NCBI RefSeq assembly: GCF_010384365.1
Contig: NZ_CP048397.1
Coordinates: 7,259,683 to 7,323,682 of the forward strand
DNA from: Streptomyces sp. S4.7
Lineage (GTDB): Bacteria > Actinomycetota > Actinomycetes > Streptomycetales > Streptomycetaceae
Length of the DNA stretch: 64,000 nucleotides
Reading direction: 5' to 3'
Made by a program: the position numbers and the translations under genes. The notes under the pieces were generated by a model. The model did no database searches. It was not told the origin of the DNA and was given only the letters and a program-made list of their open reading frames with translations. Positions 17,056 to 26,507 of this stretch are shown here, piece after piece (position 1 is the stretch's first letter; each line of letters opens with the position of its first letter).

Positions 17056-17859
17056 GTGACAGGCTCGGAGGTACCCCTCGCGTCCCCCACGTTCCGCCTC
17101 GCGTACGTCCCGGGAGTGATCCCCGGCAAGTGGGTGCGGATCTGGAACGAGCGGCTGCCCGACATCCCGCTGACCCTCACCACGGTGTCAGCGGCCGAGG
17201 CGGCCGACACGCTGCGCGCGGACGGCGCGGACGCGGGGTTCGTACGACTGCCCGTCGATCGGACCGATCTCAGCGCGATCCCGCTCTACACCGAGACGAC
17301 CGTCGTCCTCGTCCCGAAGGACCACCTGGTGGCCGCGGTCGACGAGGTGTCCGTCGCGGATCTCGCCGACGACATCCTGCTGCACCCCCTCGACGACACA
17401 CTCGACTGGGCGGGACCCCTGCCCGGACGCCCGGCGAACGAGCGCCCCGCGACGACGGCGGACGCCGTCGAGCTGGTCGCGGCGGGTATCGGCCTCCTCG
17501 TCGTCCCGCAGTCGCTGGCCCGGCTGCACCACCGCAAGGACCTCACCTACCGCCCGGTCTCCGACGCCCCCGAGTCGCGTGTCGCGCTGTCGTGGCCGCA
17601 GGAGCGGACCACCGACCTGGTCGAGGAGTTCATCGGGATCGTCCGGGGGCGCACCGTCAACAGCTCACGGGGCCGCCGCCCGGCCCCGGCGCAGCAGCAG
17701 GCGTCGAAGACCAAGCCGAAACCGAAGCACGGGCGTTCCGACGCGGGCGGCGCGCGCCGTAAGCCCGCGGCCGGCGGGTCGACGGGGAAGAACCCTCGCG
17801 GTGGCGGTTCGGGCGGGGCGAAGAGCGGCAGGCGCGGCAAACCCGGCCGCCGTTCGTAG
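17056..17859 (+). CDS. LysR-type substrate-binding domain protein without HTH, basic tail
   Basis: 267 residues from a GTG. Residues ~10-200 are a LysR-type type-2 periplasmic-binding fold (FRLAYVPGVIPGKWVRIWNE at the start, AVELVAAGIGLLVVPQSLAR near the end), but no winged helix-turn-helix precedes it. The last ~60 residues are low-complexity Gly/Lys/Arg/Pro, ending RGKPGRRS, which could bind nucleic acid non-specifically. It may be a ligand-sensing partner rather than a classical regulator. Divergent from DUF5997. Confidence 0.85.
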   Translation: MTGSEVPLASPTFRLAYVPGVIPGKWVRIWNERLPDIPLTLTTVSAAEAADTLRADGADAGFVRLPVDRTDLSAIPLYTETTVVLVPKDHLVAAVDEVSVADLADDILLHPLDDTLDWAGPLPGRPANERPATTADAVELVAAGIGLLVVPQSLARLHHRKDLTYRPVSDAPESRVALSWPQERTTDLVEEFIGIVRGRTVNSSRGRRPAPAQQQASKTKPKPKHGRSDAGGARRKPAAGGSTGKNPRGGGSGGAKSGRRGKPGRRS

Positions 17860-17900
17860 CGCACTCCTCCTGCCGTGAGCGGTACCCCGCCGTGGCGGTG

Positions 17901-18374
17901 TCAGCCGGCCGGCCGCTCGTCCCCTTCGACGAGCCGGGCGAGATTGTCCAGCGCCATGCGCTGACCCGTCTCGTTGTCCGCCGCCGGCACCGTGTCCGGG
18001 ACCCCCTCGTGCAGCAGGACCACCTCCGTACCGCCGTCCACGTCGCTGAGCGTGGTCGTGATGGTCATGCTGCCGCGCAGCGCGGGATCGGCTGTCTCGA
18101 ACTCAAGGACCTCCACCACCCGTTCGTCCGGCACGAGCCGCTCGAAGTGCCCGTGGTACGTGTCGGTGTTCGCCGAAGACTTCCCGGTGTCCGTCGGCGC
18201 GTCGTAGGTGAGCGAGACACGGAACCGCCCGCCCTCACGGCCGTCGAATTCATGCACCCGACTGCTCATACCGGCGGGCACCCGCCATTTGGCGACCGCG
18301 TCCCCGTCCAGCAGCGCACGGTAGACAACCGCACGCGGGGCCCGTACGCGCAGCGAGACCTGAGTGGAGTACAT
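17901..18374 (-). CDS. SRPBCC (Aha1/START-like) domain protein
   Basis: 157 residues forming a complete SRPBCC fold. Helix 1 is RAVVYRALLDGDAVAKWRVP, strands carry VHEFDGREGGRFRVSLTYD and YHGHFERLVPDERVVEVLEF, and the C-terminal helix is NETGQRMALDNLARLVE. Such small proteins bind hydrophobic ligands or act as Aha1-type folding helpers; the ligand is unknown. The ATG at 18374 is preferred because it aligns with family N-termini; a TTG three codons upstream is possible. Alone on this strand apart from the PrsW-like gene 31 bases upstream. Confidence 0.87.
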   Translation of the reverse strand: MYSTQVSLRVRAPRAVVYRALLDGDAVAKWRVPAGMSSRVHEFDGREGGRFRVSLTYDAPTDTGKSSANTDTYHGHFERLVPDERVVEVLEFETADPALRGSMTITTTLSDVDGGTEVVLLHEGVPDTVPAADNETGQRMALDNLARLVEGDERPAG

Positions 18375-18405
18375 GGAGGCCAACCTGGCGCCCCTGTACG
18401 TTTTC

Positions 18406-19207
18406 TCATGGGCGTCGTACGCGCCCGGACGGGGTGTCCCAGGTCAGGGTGTTGCTCCGGTGTAGTTCGACGAGGAGCCAGCTGAGCGAGACCGCCGCCA
18501 GGAGGACGTACGTGGCGCGGCCGGTGACGCCGTCCCACAGCGCGTGCAGGGTGACCGCGAGCACGAACGTGACGACGAGTCGTACGGTGGCCGCCAGTGA
18601 CCACCGCGCCGCCACGGCAGCCCACAGCGCTCCGCAGATGAGCCCGGTCCACGCCATGTGGGCCGCGGGCGAGGTCAGTCCGCGCAGGAACAGGGTCTCC
18701 TCGACGTCCCCGATGTTCCCCTGGGACGCCAGCAGCGCTGTGAAGGCGTACCCCATCGTCTCCAGTGCGGCGAACCCCATACCGGCCGCGACCCCGACGA
18801 GCGGCCCGTCCCCCTCGTGCACGGTGCCGCGCCGCCACTGCCACACCAGGATCAGCACCGGAACGATGAGTTTGCACGACTCCTCGATCAGGCCGATGCC
18901 GATCAGGGACGTCGTGCCCAGGCCGCGCAGCGTGTCGAACTCCAGCCGTCCGGCCGTCACGGTCCCGACCACGCCGCCGAACAGCGCCGCGATCGCGAGC
19001 AGAGACGGCCCGATCCGCCACTCACCCGGACGACCGGCGACGAAGGTCAGGAAGGCGAGGGGGGACGACGACCGCGCCCAACAGGATCATGGACGGTACG
19101 TAGTTGCTGTTGCCGGTGTCGATGAGGGTGCTCTGTACGAGGAAGTAGAGCCCGAGCCCGATGGCCAGAACGGGCAGCCATGCCCATTTGCGCATGGTCG
19201 TCGGCAT
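18406..19207 (-). pseudogene. PrsW-like intramembrane metalloprotease, frameshifted
   Basis: The first frame from the ATG at 19207 reads MPTTMRKWAWLPVLAIGLGL and a first membrane helix, then breaks in a run of six G (plus strand 19059-19064). With five G the sequence continues VPLAFLTFVAGRPGEWRIG into the second frame. That frame has the PrsW motifs: SLIGIGLIEESCKLIVPVLI (E-E-x-x-K), FAALETMGYAF (F-x-x-x-E) and AHMAWTGLICG (H). The repaired protein would be ~268 residues with about eight membrane segments. PrsW relatives are site-1-type glutamic/metallo proteases of anti-sigma factors. The indel in a homopolymer suggests a sequencing artefact. Confidence 0.82.
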
Positions 19208-19387
19208 TCCCACGGCACCTCGTTCCCGCTCGACGGCAGCGAAGCCACCGCAGCGTAAGCCGCGCCGGGCCGAGCGGGGGCGCAGCGACCCGGCCGCGTC
19301 GTGACAGCGCCGAGTACCGTGAGGGGCCGTCGGTCGTACCGGTGCCGAACACCCGTCGGGGCACCGGCACCGGTTACGGGCCGCCGG

Positions 19388-20173
19388 TTACGGGATGCGG
19401 GCCACGCCCGCGTAGATGCCGCTCATCTCGGCGGTGGGGGCGTCCGTGTCCTTGAACCACGCGGGCGCCGTCACGAGTCCGGGGTCGACCAGTTCGAGAC
19501 CGTCGAAGAACCGGCTGACTCCGGCGTGGGTGCGGAATCCCAGCCTGATGCCGCCCTTCGCGTACTCGGCGACGACCTTGTCCGACAGCTCCGGCACGAG
19601 GTCGGACGCGGCGTGCGACAGCACCAGATAGCTGCCCGACGGCAGCACGTCCACCAGGCTGGAGACGATCTCGTACGGGGCCTGGTCGTCCGGGACGAAG
19701 TGCATGAGCGCGATGAGGGACAGCGCTATCGGCCGGTCGAAGTCCAGGGTGGCGCGGGCGTGTCGCAGTATCTCCTGCGGCTTGCGCACATCGGCCTGGA
19801 TGTAGTCGGTCGAGCCCGTGGGCGTGCTGACGAGCAGGGCCTCGGCGTGACGCAGGACGATGGGGTCGTTGTCGGCGTAGACGACGCGAGCCGTCGGCAT
19901 GGACGCCTGGACGATCTGGTGCAGATTGGGCTCGGTCGGGATGCCGGTGCCTATGTCGAGGAACTGTGTGACACCGGTGCCGGACAGCCAGGCTGCGGCG
20001 CGGTGCATGAACGCCCGGTTCTGGCGGGCGCCGTCCTTGGACTCGGGCGGCAGTTTCTCGCCCACCAGCCGGTCGACCTCGTAGTGGTCCTTGCCGCCGA
20101 GCAACCAGTCGTAGACCCGCGCCGGGTGCGGCTTGCTGGTGTCCACCTGAGGTTTGGGCGTCCCTGCCGTCAT
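19388..20173 (-). CDS. SAM-dependent methyltransferase, DUF574 (PF04672) family
   Basis: 261 residues. The family N-terminus is plain: VDTSKPHPARVYDWLLGGKD (P-x-x-A-R-x-Y-D-x-L-L-G-G-K-D). Then come FLDIGTGIPTEPNLHQIVQ as the SAM-binding GxG loop, VVYADNDPIVLRHAEALL for the ribose-binding acidic residue, and ALSLIALMHFVPD. These enzymes are expanded in streptomycetes; substrates are unknown. The ATG at 20173 lacks a strong ribosome site. It is flanked by 174-bp and 201-bp gaps without genes, so probably monocistronic. Confidence 0.92.
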   Translation of the reverse strand: MTAGTPKPQVDTSKPHPARVYDWLLGGKDHYEVDRLVGEKLPPESKDGARQNRAFMHRAAAWLSGTGVTQFLDIGTGIPTEPNLHQIVQASMPTARVVYADNDPIVLRHAEALLVSTPTGSTDYIQADVRKPQEILRHARATLDFDRPIALSLIALMHFVPDDQAPYEIVSSLVDVLPSGSYLVLSHAASDLVPELSDKVVAEYAKGGIRLGFRTHAGVSRFFDGLELVDPGLVTAPAWFKDTDAPTAEMSGIYAGVARIP

Positions 20174-20374
20174 ACGAAGCTCCGATGCGTGCGTGGCGAG
20201 CGACGGGAGGCGGCACGGCGTGTCCGGACGTCGTGTCCGGGATCCCCGGCGTCACCGGCCGTCCGGAGAAGTCTGCCACAGCGGCGGTGAGTTGATCACT
20301 CCACGGGGCGGTGCACGGGGCATCGGCCGGGCCGTCGCCGGCGCTCCACGAGCGACGACCTGACCCGGCGTCAC

Positions 20375-21445
20375 TCACGCCATCGACAGGCCCAGCCCGT
20401 AGTACGTCACGCGGTACTCGCCCACGTCCCCGGCCTCGGTGCCGATCAGCAGATCCTCGGGAGTCCGCACGCCCATCGCGCGGGCGGTCGCCACGATCGT
20501 CTCGGCCAGCGCCTGGCCGGAGGGTTCGCCGGGACCGCCCGCGTCGATGCGCAGACGCGGGTGCCTGGCGTCGGGCCAGGGCCTGCCGGTCGTCGGGTGC
20601 TCGGCCGCCGTGCCCCAGCCCAGCGACGCCGGGTCGACCACCTCGTCCGCGAAGGCGGCGATCATCAGCCGGTCCCCGCAGTCGATGTCGAACAGGATCG
20701 GTGCGCCCTTCCCCTCGATACGGCCGTAGATCGGCATCCACATCGGGGTCCGGAGCGCGGTCGTCTCCGCCGGCAGCGTGGTCAGGAAGGCGGCGAGCGC
20801 CCTGGTCACCGTCTCCCAGCTGTGGGCCCGCCAGCCGCCGGGGAAGGTCAGGCCTCCGTTGGAGGGGTCGGTCCGGAAGCCGAAGAAGCCGGTTATCCCG
20901 TGCTCCTCGCCGTTCCCCTGGCGTACGAACCAGCTCTCCGCCGGATCGGTCGGCTGGAGGACCAGCTCGGGCCCCGTCCGACCCGCGCGCAGTTCGAGCG
21001 TGTCCGACTCGCCGCGCCAGCGCAGATACGGGGAGCCCCAGCTCTCCACGGCACGGAGGAACGGCGCGAGCCTGCCGTACACACCCATGATCGACGGCTG
21101 GCCGAGCGCCCCGGTCAGCTCGTCCTTGGCCAGCCGGAAAGCCTCCGCCTGTGAGGCGGCGTCCGGCGCGGTGTGCCGTACGGGGACGGCCAGTTCGACG
21201 TACGCCTCCCCGCTCACATGGCGCTCCTCGTACTTCCCGACCGGGCGCAGCCGCGCGTCACCGGTGGAGCGGCCGGTGGCCACGGTGGGACCGTCGCTCC
21301 AGCCCCAGCCGAGCCGGACGACCAGGGCCCGGGTGGCGTCCCGCGTCCAGCCGCCGGTCTCCGACGCTCGGAGGCGGACCGCCAGGGCCGCGAGGGTCTC
21401 GTCCGTGGCGCTCTGTGGTGGTGCGCTGCCCCGTTGTTCGGTCAT
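20375..21445 (-). CDS. Conserved hypothetical protein, possibly DUF6301-related
   Basis: 356 residues, soluble, no signal peptide or membrane segment. The N-terminal third (WTRDATRALVVRLGWGWSDG, DASQAEAFRLAKDELTGALG, LRWRGESDTLELRAGRTGPE) resembles the layout of small DUF6301 proteins of streptomycetes. The C-terminal part (YGRIEGKGAPILFDIDCGDR, SGQALAETIVATARAMG) I do not recognise. The start at 21445 is uncertain; a GTG at 21511 in the same frame is possible. Product unknown. Confidence 0.65.
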   Translation of the reverse strand: MTEQRGSAPPQSATDETLAALAVRLRASETGGWTRDATRALVVRLGWGWSDGPTVATGRSTGDARLRPVGKYEERHVSGEAYVELAVPVRHTAPDAASQAEAFRLAKDELTGALGQPSIMGVYGRLAPFLRAVESWGSPYLRWRGESDTLELRAGRTGPELVLQPTDPAESWFVRQGNGEEHGITGFFGFRTDPSNGGLTFPGGWRAHSWETVTRALAAFLTTLPAETTALRTPMWMPIYGRIEGKGAPILFDIDCGDRLMIAAFADEVVDPASLGWGTAAEHPTTGRPWPDARHPRLRIDAGGPGEPSGQALAETIVATARAMGVRTPEDLLIGTEAGDVGEYRVTYYGLGLSMA

Positions 21446-21533
21446 GCGCAAATCTTGCCGTACGCGCGGACCGATCTCCGCCAATGGTTGCGGAGTTGGA
21501 ACATCGGTCACGGACCGGGCAGGGGGCCGGGCG

Positions 21534-22361
21534 TCAGCCGTTCATGCGGTCGGGGTCGGGACCGGTGCGCTCGTCGCGGTTCAGGGCGGAGATCTCGGCG
21601 ATGTCGGCCTCGCCCAGCTCGAAGTCGAACAGGGCGAAGTTCTCCTCGACGCGCTCGCGGGTCACCGACTTCGGGAAGACGATGTCGCCGCGCTGGATGT
21701 GCCAGCGGAGCGTGACCTGCGCGGGTGTCCGCCCGGCCTCGTTCGCGATGCGGGTGATGACCGCGTCGTCCAGCACCCTGCCCTTGGCGATGGGGGACCA
21801 GGACTCGGTGGCGATGCCCTGCTCGGAGTTGAACGCCCTGACCTCGTCCTGGGTCAGATACGGGTGCACCTCGACCTGGTTGACGGCGGGAACGACCACG
21901 GAGCCGGCCAGGAGGCGGCGGAGGTGGTTCGGCTGGAAGTTGGAGACACCGATGGCGCGCGCCCGACCGGAGCGGTAGATCTCCTCCAGCGCCTTCCAGG
22001 TCTCCACGAAGTCCCCGACGCCGGGCAGCGGCCAGTGGATCAGGAAGAGATCGAGGTGTTCCAGCCCGAGGTCGTCGAGGCTCTGGTCGAACGCGGCGTG
22101 CGCGGCGTCCGGCGCGTGGAAGGAGTTGTCCAGCTTGCTGGTGACGAAGATGTCGTCCCGGTCGAGACCGGAGTCGCGGACCGCCTGACCGACCCCCTTC
22201 TCGTTGCCGTACATCTGCGCGGTGTCGATGTGCCGGTAGCCGATCTCCAGCGCCGTCAGAGTCGCCTCCCGGGTCTCGGCCGGCGGGATCTGGAAGGTGC
22301 CGAAGCCGAGCTGCGGGATGTCCACGCCGTTGTTCAGCCTGATGTCGGGTACCGCGGTCAT
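21534..22361 (-). CDS. Aldo/keto reductase
   Basis: 275 residues, complete AKR (2,5-diketo-gluconate reductase-like, AKR5 type). The catalytic tetrad is visible: Asp46 (YRHIDTAQMYGNE), Tyr51, Lys76 (FVTSKLDNS) and His109 (LFLIHWPLPG). NADPH-binding motifs IGVSNFQPNHL and VFPKSVTRERVEEN are intact. It reduces carbonyl substrates with NADPH. AAGGAG lies 6 bases before the ATG at 22361. Monocistronic, divergent from the glycosyltransferase at 22594. Confidence 0.93.
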   Translation of the reverse strand: MTAVPDIRLNNGVDIPQLGFGTFQIPPAETREATLTALEIGYRHIDTAQMYGNEKGVGQAVRDSGLDRDDIFVTSKLDNSFHAPDAAHAAFDQSLDDLGLEHLDLFLIHWPLPGVGDFVETWKALEEIYRSGRARAIGVSNFQPNHLRRLLAGSVVVPAVNQVEVHPYLTQDEVRAFNSEQGIATESWSPIAKGRVLDDAVITRIANEAGRTPAQVTLRWHIQRGDIVFPKSVTRERVEENFALFDFELGEADIAEISALNRDERTGPDPDRMNG

Positions 22362-22593
22362 GGTCGCTCCTTTGTGTGCCGCCTCGGCGGCAGTGAGGGT
22401 TCGGTCCACAGGGCCGCCTTCCCGATCGTATTGCCGGTAAAACAGCGTAATGCGGCAAATGCTCCACCGGTGAGGCGTGCGGTCGGTGTGTCCGACCGGC
22501 GTCCGACGGCGCGTCAGCCGCCCGCATCACGGCAGGGCGCCTTTCTCCTTACCAAGGGGTTACGCGAGCAACCTTCGTCGAGCGCAACCCGTC

Positions 22594-23859
22594 ATGCACG
22601 GCATGAAGATCTCATTCCTAATACACAACGCGTATGGGATAGGAGGGACGATCACCACCACGTTCAACTTGGCCCGCGCGCTGGCCGATCGGCACGACGT
22701 GGAGATCATCTCGGCTCTCCGGCACCGGGAGCGGCCGAACCTCACACCCGACCCGCGCGTGCGGCTGCGCCCCCTGGTGGATCTGCGGCACGAGAAGAAC
22801 GACCCGCGGCATCTGACACCGGCGAAGATCTTCCCCTCGTCCGAGTACCGCTACCGGCAGTACAGCGCGCTCACCGACGAGCGCATCGGCGAGGCGCTGG
22901 CGTCGCTCGACGCCGACGTCGTCGTGGGCGCCCGCCCCGGTCTCAACGTGCACCTGGCCCTCCAGGCCCCCGAGCGGACGGTGCGCGTCGGACAGGAACA
23001 CCTCACGCTCGACAACCACCCGCCGCGCCTGCGCAACGCGCTGCGCCGGGTCTACCCGCGGCTGGACGCGATCACCCCCGTCACGGAGGCCGACGCCGCC
23101 TCCTACCGGCGCAAGATGCGGCTGCCGGGCGTACGCGTGCAGGCGCTGCCCAACAGCGTCCCGGCCCCGACCCTCCCGCCGGCCGACGGCCGCGAGCGCG
23201 TCGTGACGGCCGCCGGACGGCTGGTGCCGGTGAAGCGGTTCGACCTGCTGATCGAGGCCTTCGCCGCGGTCGCCGCCGAGCGCCCCGACTGGCAACTGCG
23301 CATCTACGGCAAGGGCGAGGAGCAGGAGCGGCTGCGCGGGCTCATCGACACGCTCGGTCTGCACAACAACGTCTTCCTGATGGGCGCCGTGACACCGATG
23401 GAAGCCGAGTGGGTCAAGGGCTCGATCGGGGCGGCGACGTCCAACTTCGAGCCGTTCGGCATGACCATCGTCGAGGCGATGCGCTGCGGGCTGCCCGTCG
23501 TGAGCACCGACTGCGAGTACGGCCCCGGCGAGATCATCACCCCCGGTGAGGACGGCCGGCTGGTCCCCGTCGGAGACCGCGACGCGCTGGCCGGCGCCCT
23601 GCTGGACCTCGTACGCGACGACGAACTGCGCCGCCGGATGGGGCGCGCCGCGCTGGAGAACTCCCGCCGCTACGCCCCCGCCCCCGTCGTCGCCCAGGCC
23701 GAGCGGCTCTTCGAGGAGTTGCTCGCCGCCCGGAACGAAGGCCGGCCACCGGCACGCGGGACGGACCACGCCCTGGTGAGCGGCGGATACGCGGCCAAGG
23801 ACACCGCGCTCGTCGCGGCCAGCAACGTCGTGCGGACCGTATGGAAGGCACGGCGATGA
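22594..23859 (+). CDS. Glycosyltransferase family 4 (GT-B)
   Basis: 421 residues. The N-terminus MKISFLIHNAYGIGGTITTT carries the donor-side Gly loop. The C-terminal domain has VVTAAGRLVPVKRFDLLIEA, then NFEPFGMTIVEAMRCGLPVV with the E-x7-E retaining-transferase motif, and a long C-terminal helix. It is a retaining glycosyltransferase using a nucleotide sugar, probably for cell-surface glycan. Starts at 22594 and 22603 are both possible; neither has a clear ribosome site. Its TGA overlaps the ATG of the next gene (ATGA), so the two are coupled. Confidence 0.9.
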   Translation: MHGMKISFLIHNAYGIGGTITTTFNLARALADRHDVEIISALRHRERPNLTPDPRVRLRPLVDLRHEKNDPRHLTPAKIFPSSEYRYRQYSALTDERIGEALASLDADVVVGARPGLNVHLALQAPERTVRVGQEHLTLDNHPPRLRNALRRVYPRLDAITPVTEADAASYRRKMRLPGVRVQALPNSVPAPTLPPADGRERVVTAAGRLVPVKRFDLLIEAFAAVAAERPDWQLRIYGKGEEQERLRGLIDTLGLHNNVFLMGAVTPMEAEWVKGSIGAATSNFEPFGMTIVEAMRCGLPVVSTDCEYGPGEIITPGEDGRLVPVGDRDALAGALLDLVRDDELRRRMGRAALENSRRYAPAPVVAQAERLFEELLAARNEGRPPARGTDHALVSGGYAAKDTALVAASNVVRTVWKARR

Positions 23860-24731
23860 GCGGCGGGGACGGCGGTACGAACGGACCGGTGGCCAGGCCC
23901 CGCGCGGACGTGACCGTGGACGGCGGGGGGCGGTTGGTCGTGGACGTGACGCTGCCGCTGCCCGCCACCGCGCGGCCCCGGCTGCTGCTCCAACCGTGCC
24001 CGCCGAAGGGGCAGTCGAAGGAGGGGGCGACCGGTGGGCGGAGGAGACCGGTCGCGTCGCCGCGCTGGAGCCCGCGGGCGGGGACAGGTGGCGGGCCGTG
24101 CTGGAGGCGGCGCCCGCTCTTGAGGAGGGCCGCTGGGACGCGTACGTCCTGGGCGCGCCGGGGGAGGAGCGCGTACCGCTGCTGCCCGGTCTGCGCGCCC
24201 TGGTGTCCGGCGCCGGCGACGGCCGGGGGGCGCCGCCGGCGGTCCGGATCCCGTACGCCACCAAGGACGGCCGTCTCGCCGTACGGGCCTGGCTGCGGGT
24301 CACGCACGCCGAGGCCGGCCGCATCGACTTCTCGGGCGGCTCGATGACCGTGACGGCGCGGCTGTTCGGCGCCCTGCTGGGGGACGGCGCCGTGGCGTCG
24401 CTGCACCGGCGGGGCCGGGACACCGCCGTACGGGAGATCGCGCTCCGGCACGAGGGGGACCGGGACTTCGCGTTCACCGTCGACCACCGGGACCCGCCGG
24501 CGGGCGCCGGACGGGCCGGGTCCGGCGCGGCGCCGGAGGTCTGGGACGTGTACGTCCGCCCGGCCGCCGACGCGCAGCGGATCCGGGTGGCCCGGCTGCT
24601 GGACGACGTCGCGGACCGCAAGGCGGTCTTCGTCTACCCGGCCACCGCGCTCGGCCGGGCCTCGGCGCGTCCGTAACTACACGGTCGACAACGATCTCGC
24701 GGTGGAGGTGGCCCCGCCGACCGCCGGCTGA
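23856..24731 (+). pseudogene. Glycosyltransferase-associated protein, two compensating frameshifts
   Basis: Starts ATG at 23856, overlapping the glycosyltransferase stop. The first frame reads VTVDGGGRLVVDVTLPLPAT up to KGQSKEG, then a break in a G5 run (24023-24027). The second frame continues GDRWAEETGRVAALEPAGGD, through RIPYATKDGRLAVRAWLR and LLDDVADRKAVFVYPATALG. It then breaks near the GGG at 24657-24659; the first frame resumes with VRNYTVDNDLAVEVAPPTAG and a stop at 24731. One missing and one extra base together restore 292 codons. The product resembles uncharacterised 'transferase' proteins that accompany GT4 enzymes in streptomycetes; the activity is unknown. Confidence 0.75.
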
Positions 24732-24826
24732 ACGCCGTTGTGCGACAAGGGTGTTGACGCGCCGTCGGAACAAGTGCCCTGTGGTGTCGTCGGAGAGGCG
24801 CGCGCCGTCCGCCCGGCGGCGGCGCG

Positions 24827-26473
24827 TCAGCCCGCGGCGCGCAGCGCCCCGGACACCAGGGTCTTGGCCTCCTCCTGCACCTCACCGAGGTGCTCCGGGC
24901 CGCGGAAGCTCTCCGCGTACACCTTGTACACGTCCTCCGTGCCCGACGGACGCGCCGCGAACCAGGCGCTGTCCGTGCACACCTTCAGGCCGCCGATCGC
25001 CGCGCCGTTGCCGGGCGCCTCGGTGAGGACGGCGGTGATGGGCTCGCCCGCGAGCGTGTCGGCGGTGACCTGGTCGGCCGACAGCTTCGCGAGGACCGCC
25101 TTCTCCTGCCGGGTCGCGGGTGCGTCCACGCGGGCGTAGGCCGGGTCGCCGAAGCGGTCGGTGAGCGCCGCGTAGTGCTGCGACGGGGTGGAGCCCGTGA
25201 CGGCGGTGATCTCGGAGGCCAGCAGGGCCAGCAGGATGCCGTCCTTGTCGGTCGTCCACACGCTCCCGTCACGGCGCAGGAAGGACGCGCCGGCGCTTTC
25301 CTCGCCGCCGAAGCCCAGACTCCCGTCGTACAGGCCGTCGACGAACCACTTGAATCCCACGGGCACTTCGACGAGCGTCCGGCCGAGGTCGGCGGCGACC
25401 CGGTCGATCATCGAGGAGGAGACCAGGGTCTTGCCGATCCCGGTACCGGCCGGCCACCCGTCGCGGTGCGCGTAGAGGTACTGGATGGCGACGGCCAGAT
25501 AGTGGTTGGGGTTCATCAGACCGCCGTCCGGCGTGACGATGCCGTGCCGGTCGGCGTCGGCGTCGTTGCCGGTGGCGATGGTGTACTCGTCGCGCCGCGC
25601 GATCAGCGAGGCCATGGCGTGCGGCGACGAGCAGTCCATCCGGATCCTGCCGTCCCAGTCCAGCGTCATGAACCGCCAGGTCGGGTCGGCGAGCGGGTTC
25701 ACCACCGTGAGGTCGAGCCGGTGACGTTCGGCGATACGCCCCCAGTACCCGACGGACGCGCCCCCGAGCGGGTCGGCGCCGATCCGGATCCCGGCCGCGC
25801 GCACCGCGTCCAGGTCGAGGACCGACGGCAGGTCGTCGACGTACCGGCCCAGGAAGTCGTGCCGGCCCGTGGTGTCGGCGGCCAGCGCTCGCGCGTACGG
25901 GATCCGGCGGACCTCCTTGAGCCCCGCTTCGATCAGGGCGTTGGCGCGGTCCTGGATCCAGGAGGTGGCGTCAGAGCCCGCCGGGCCGCCGTTGGGCGGG
26001 TTGTACTTGAAGCCGCCGTCCGCCGGCGGGTTGTGCGACGGCGTGACGACGATCCCGTCGGCGAGGCCCGCGGTACGGCCCCGGTTGTACGTCAGGATCG
26101 CGAGCGACACGGCGGGGGTGGGCGTGTAACCGTCCTCGGAGTCGATCAGTACGGTGGCGCCGTTGGCGGCCAGCACCTCCAGCGCCGTGACACGGGCCGG
26201 CTCGGACAGCGCGTGCGTGTCGGCGCCGAGGAACAGCGGCCCGTCGGTGCCCCGCCGGGTCCGGTAGTCGCAGATGGCCTGGGTGGTGGCGGCGATGTGG
26301 TCCTCGTTGAACGCCGCCACCAGCGCGGAGCCGCGGTGGCCCGACGTACCGAAAGTGACCCGCTGCGCGGGCTCGGCCGGATCCGGGTGCAGCGCGTAAT
26401 AGGCCGTCACCAGCCGTGCCACGTCCACCAGATCCCCGGGCTGCGCCGGCTGCCCGGCCCTGTCGTGCACCAT
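24827..26473 (-). CDS. pgm: Phosphoglucomutase (alpha-D-glucose phosphate-specific)
   Basis: 548 residues, full length for the family. Visible are the substrate loop RVTFGTSGHRGSALVAAFNE, the phosphoserine loop GIVVTPSHNPPADGG, the metal-binding loop ATGNDADADRHGIV, the sugar-specificity loop GFGGEESAGASFLR and the C-terminal phosphate loop AARPSGTEDVYKVYAES. It interconverts glucose-1- and glucose-6-phosphate. The ATG at 26473 is in frame with the conserved N-terminus. It follows the TetR gene by 34 bp on the same strand. A separate beta-PGM/GH65 pair downstream also makes hexose phosphates. Confidence 0.95.
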   Translation of the reverse strand: MVHDRAGQPAQPGDLVDVARLVTAYYALHPDPAEPAQRVTFGTSGHRGSALVAAFNEDHIAATTQAICDYRTRRGTDGPLFLGADTHALSEPARVTALEVLAANGATVLIDSEDGYTPTPAVSLAILTYNRGRTAGLADGIVVTPSHNPPADGGFKYNPPNGGPAGSDATSWIQDRANALIEAGLKEVRRIPYARALAADTTGRHDFLGRYVDDLPSVLDLDAVRAAGIRIGADPLGGASVGYWGRIAERHRLDLTVVNPLADPTWRFMTLDWDGRIRMDCSSPHAMASLIARRDEYTIATGNDADADRHGIVTPDGGLMNPNHYLAVAIQYLYAHRDGWPAGTGIGKTLVSSSMIDRVAADLGRTLVEVPVGFKWFVDGLYDGSLGFGGEESAGASFLRRDGSVWTTDKDGILLALLASEITAVTGSTPSQHYAALTDRFGDPAYARVDAPATRQEKAVLAKLSADQVTADTLAGEPITAVLTEAPGNGAAIGGLKVCTDSAWFAARPSGTEDVYKVYAESFRGPEHLGEVQEEAKTLVSGALRAAG

Positions 26474-26507
26474 CGGCGAACTCCAAATCGTGTCGGTCGA
26501 CCGGGCC

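Noticed and set aside
22618..24621. Long minus-strand open frame opposite the glycosyltransferase
   Set aside because: Shadow frame, Arg/Ser/Pro-rich, no recognisable domain.
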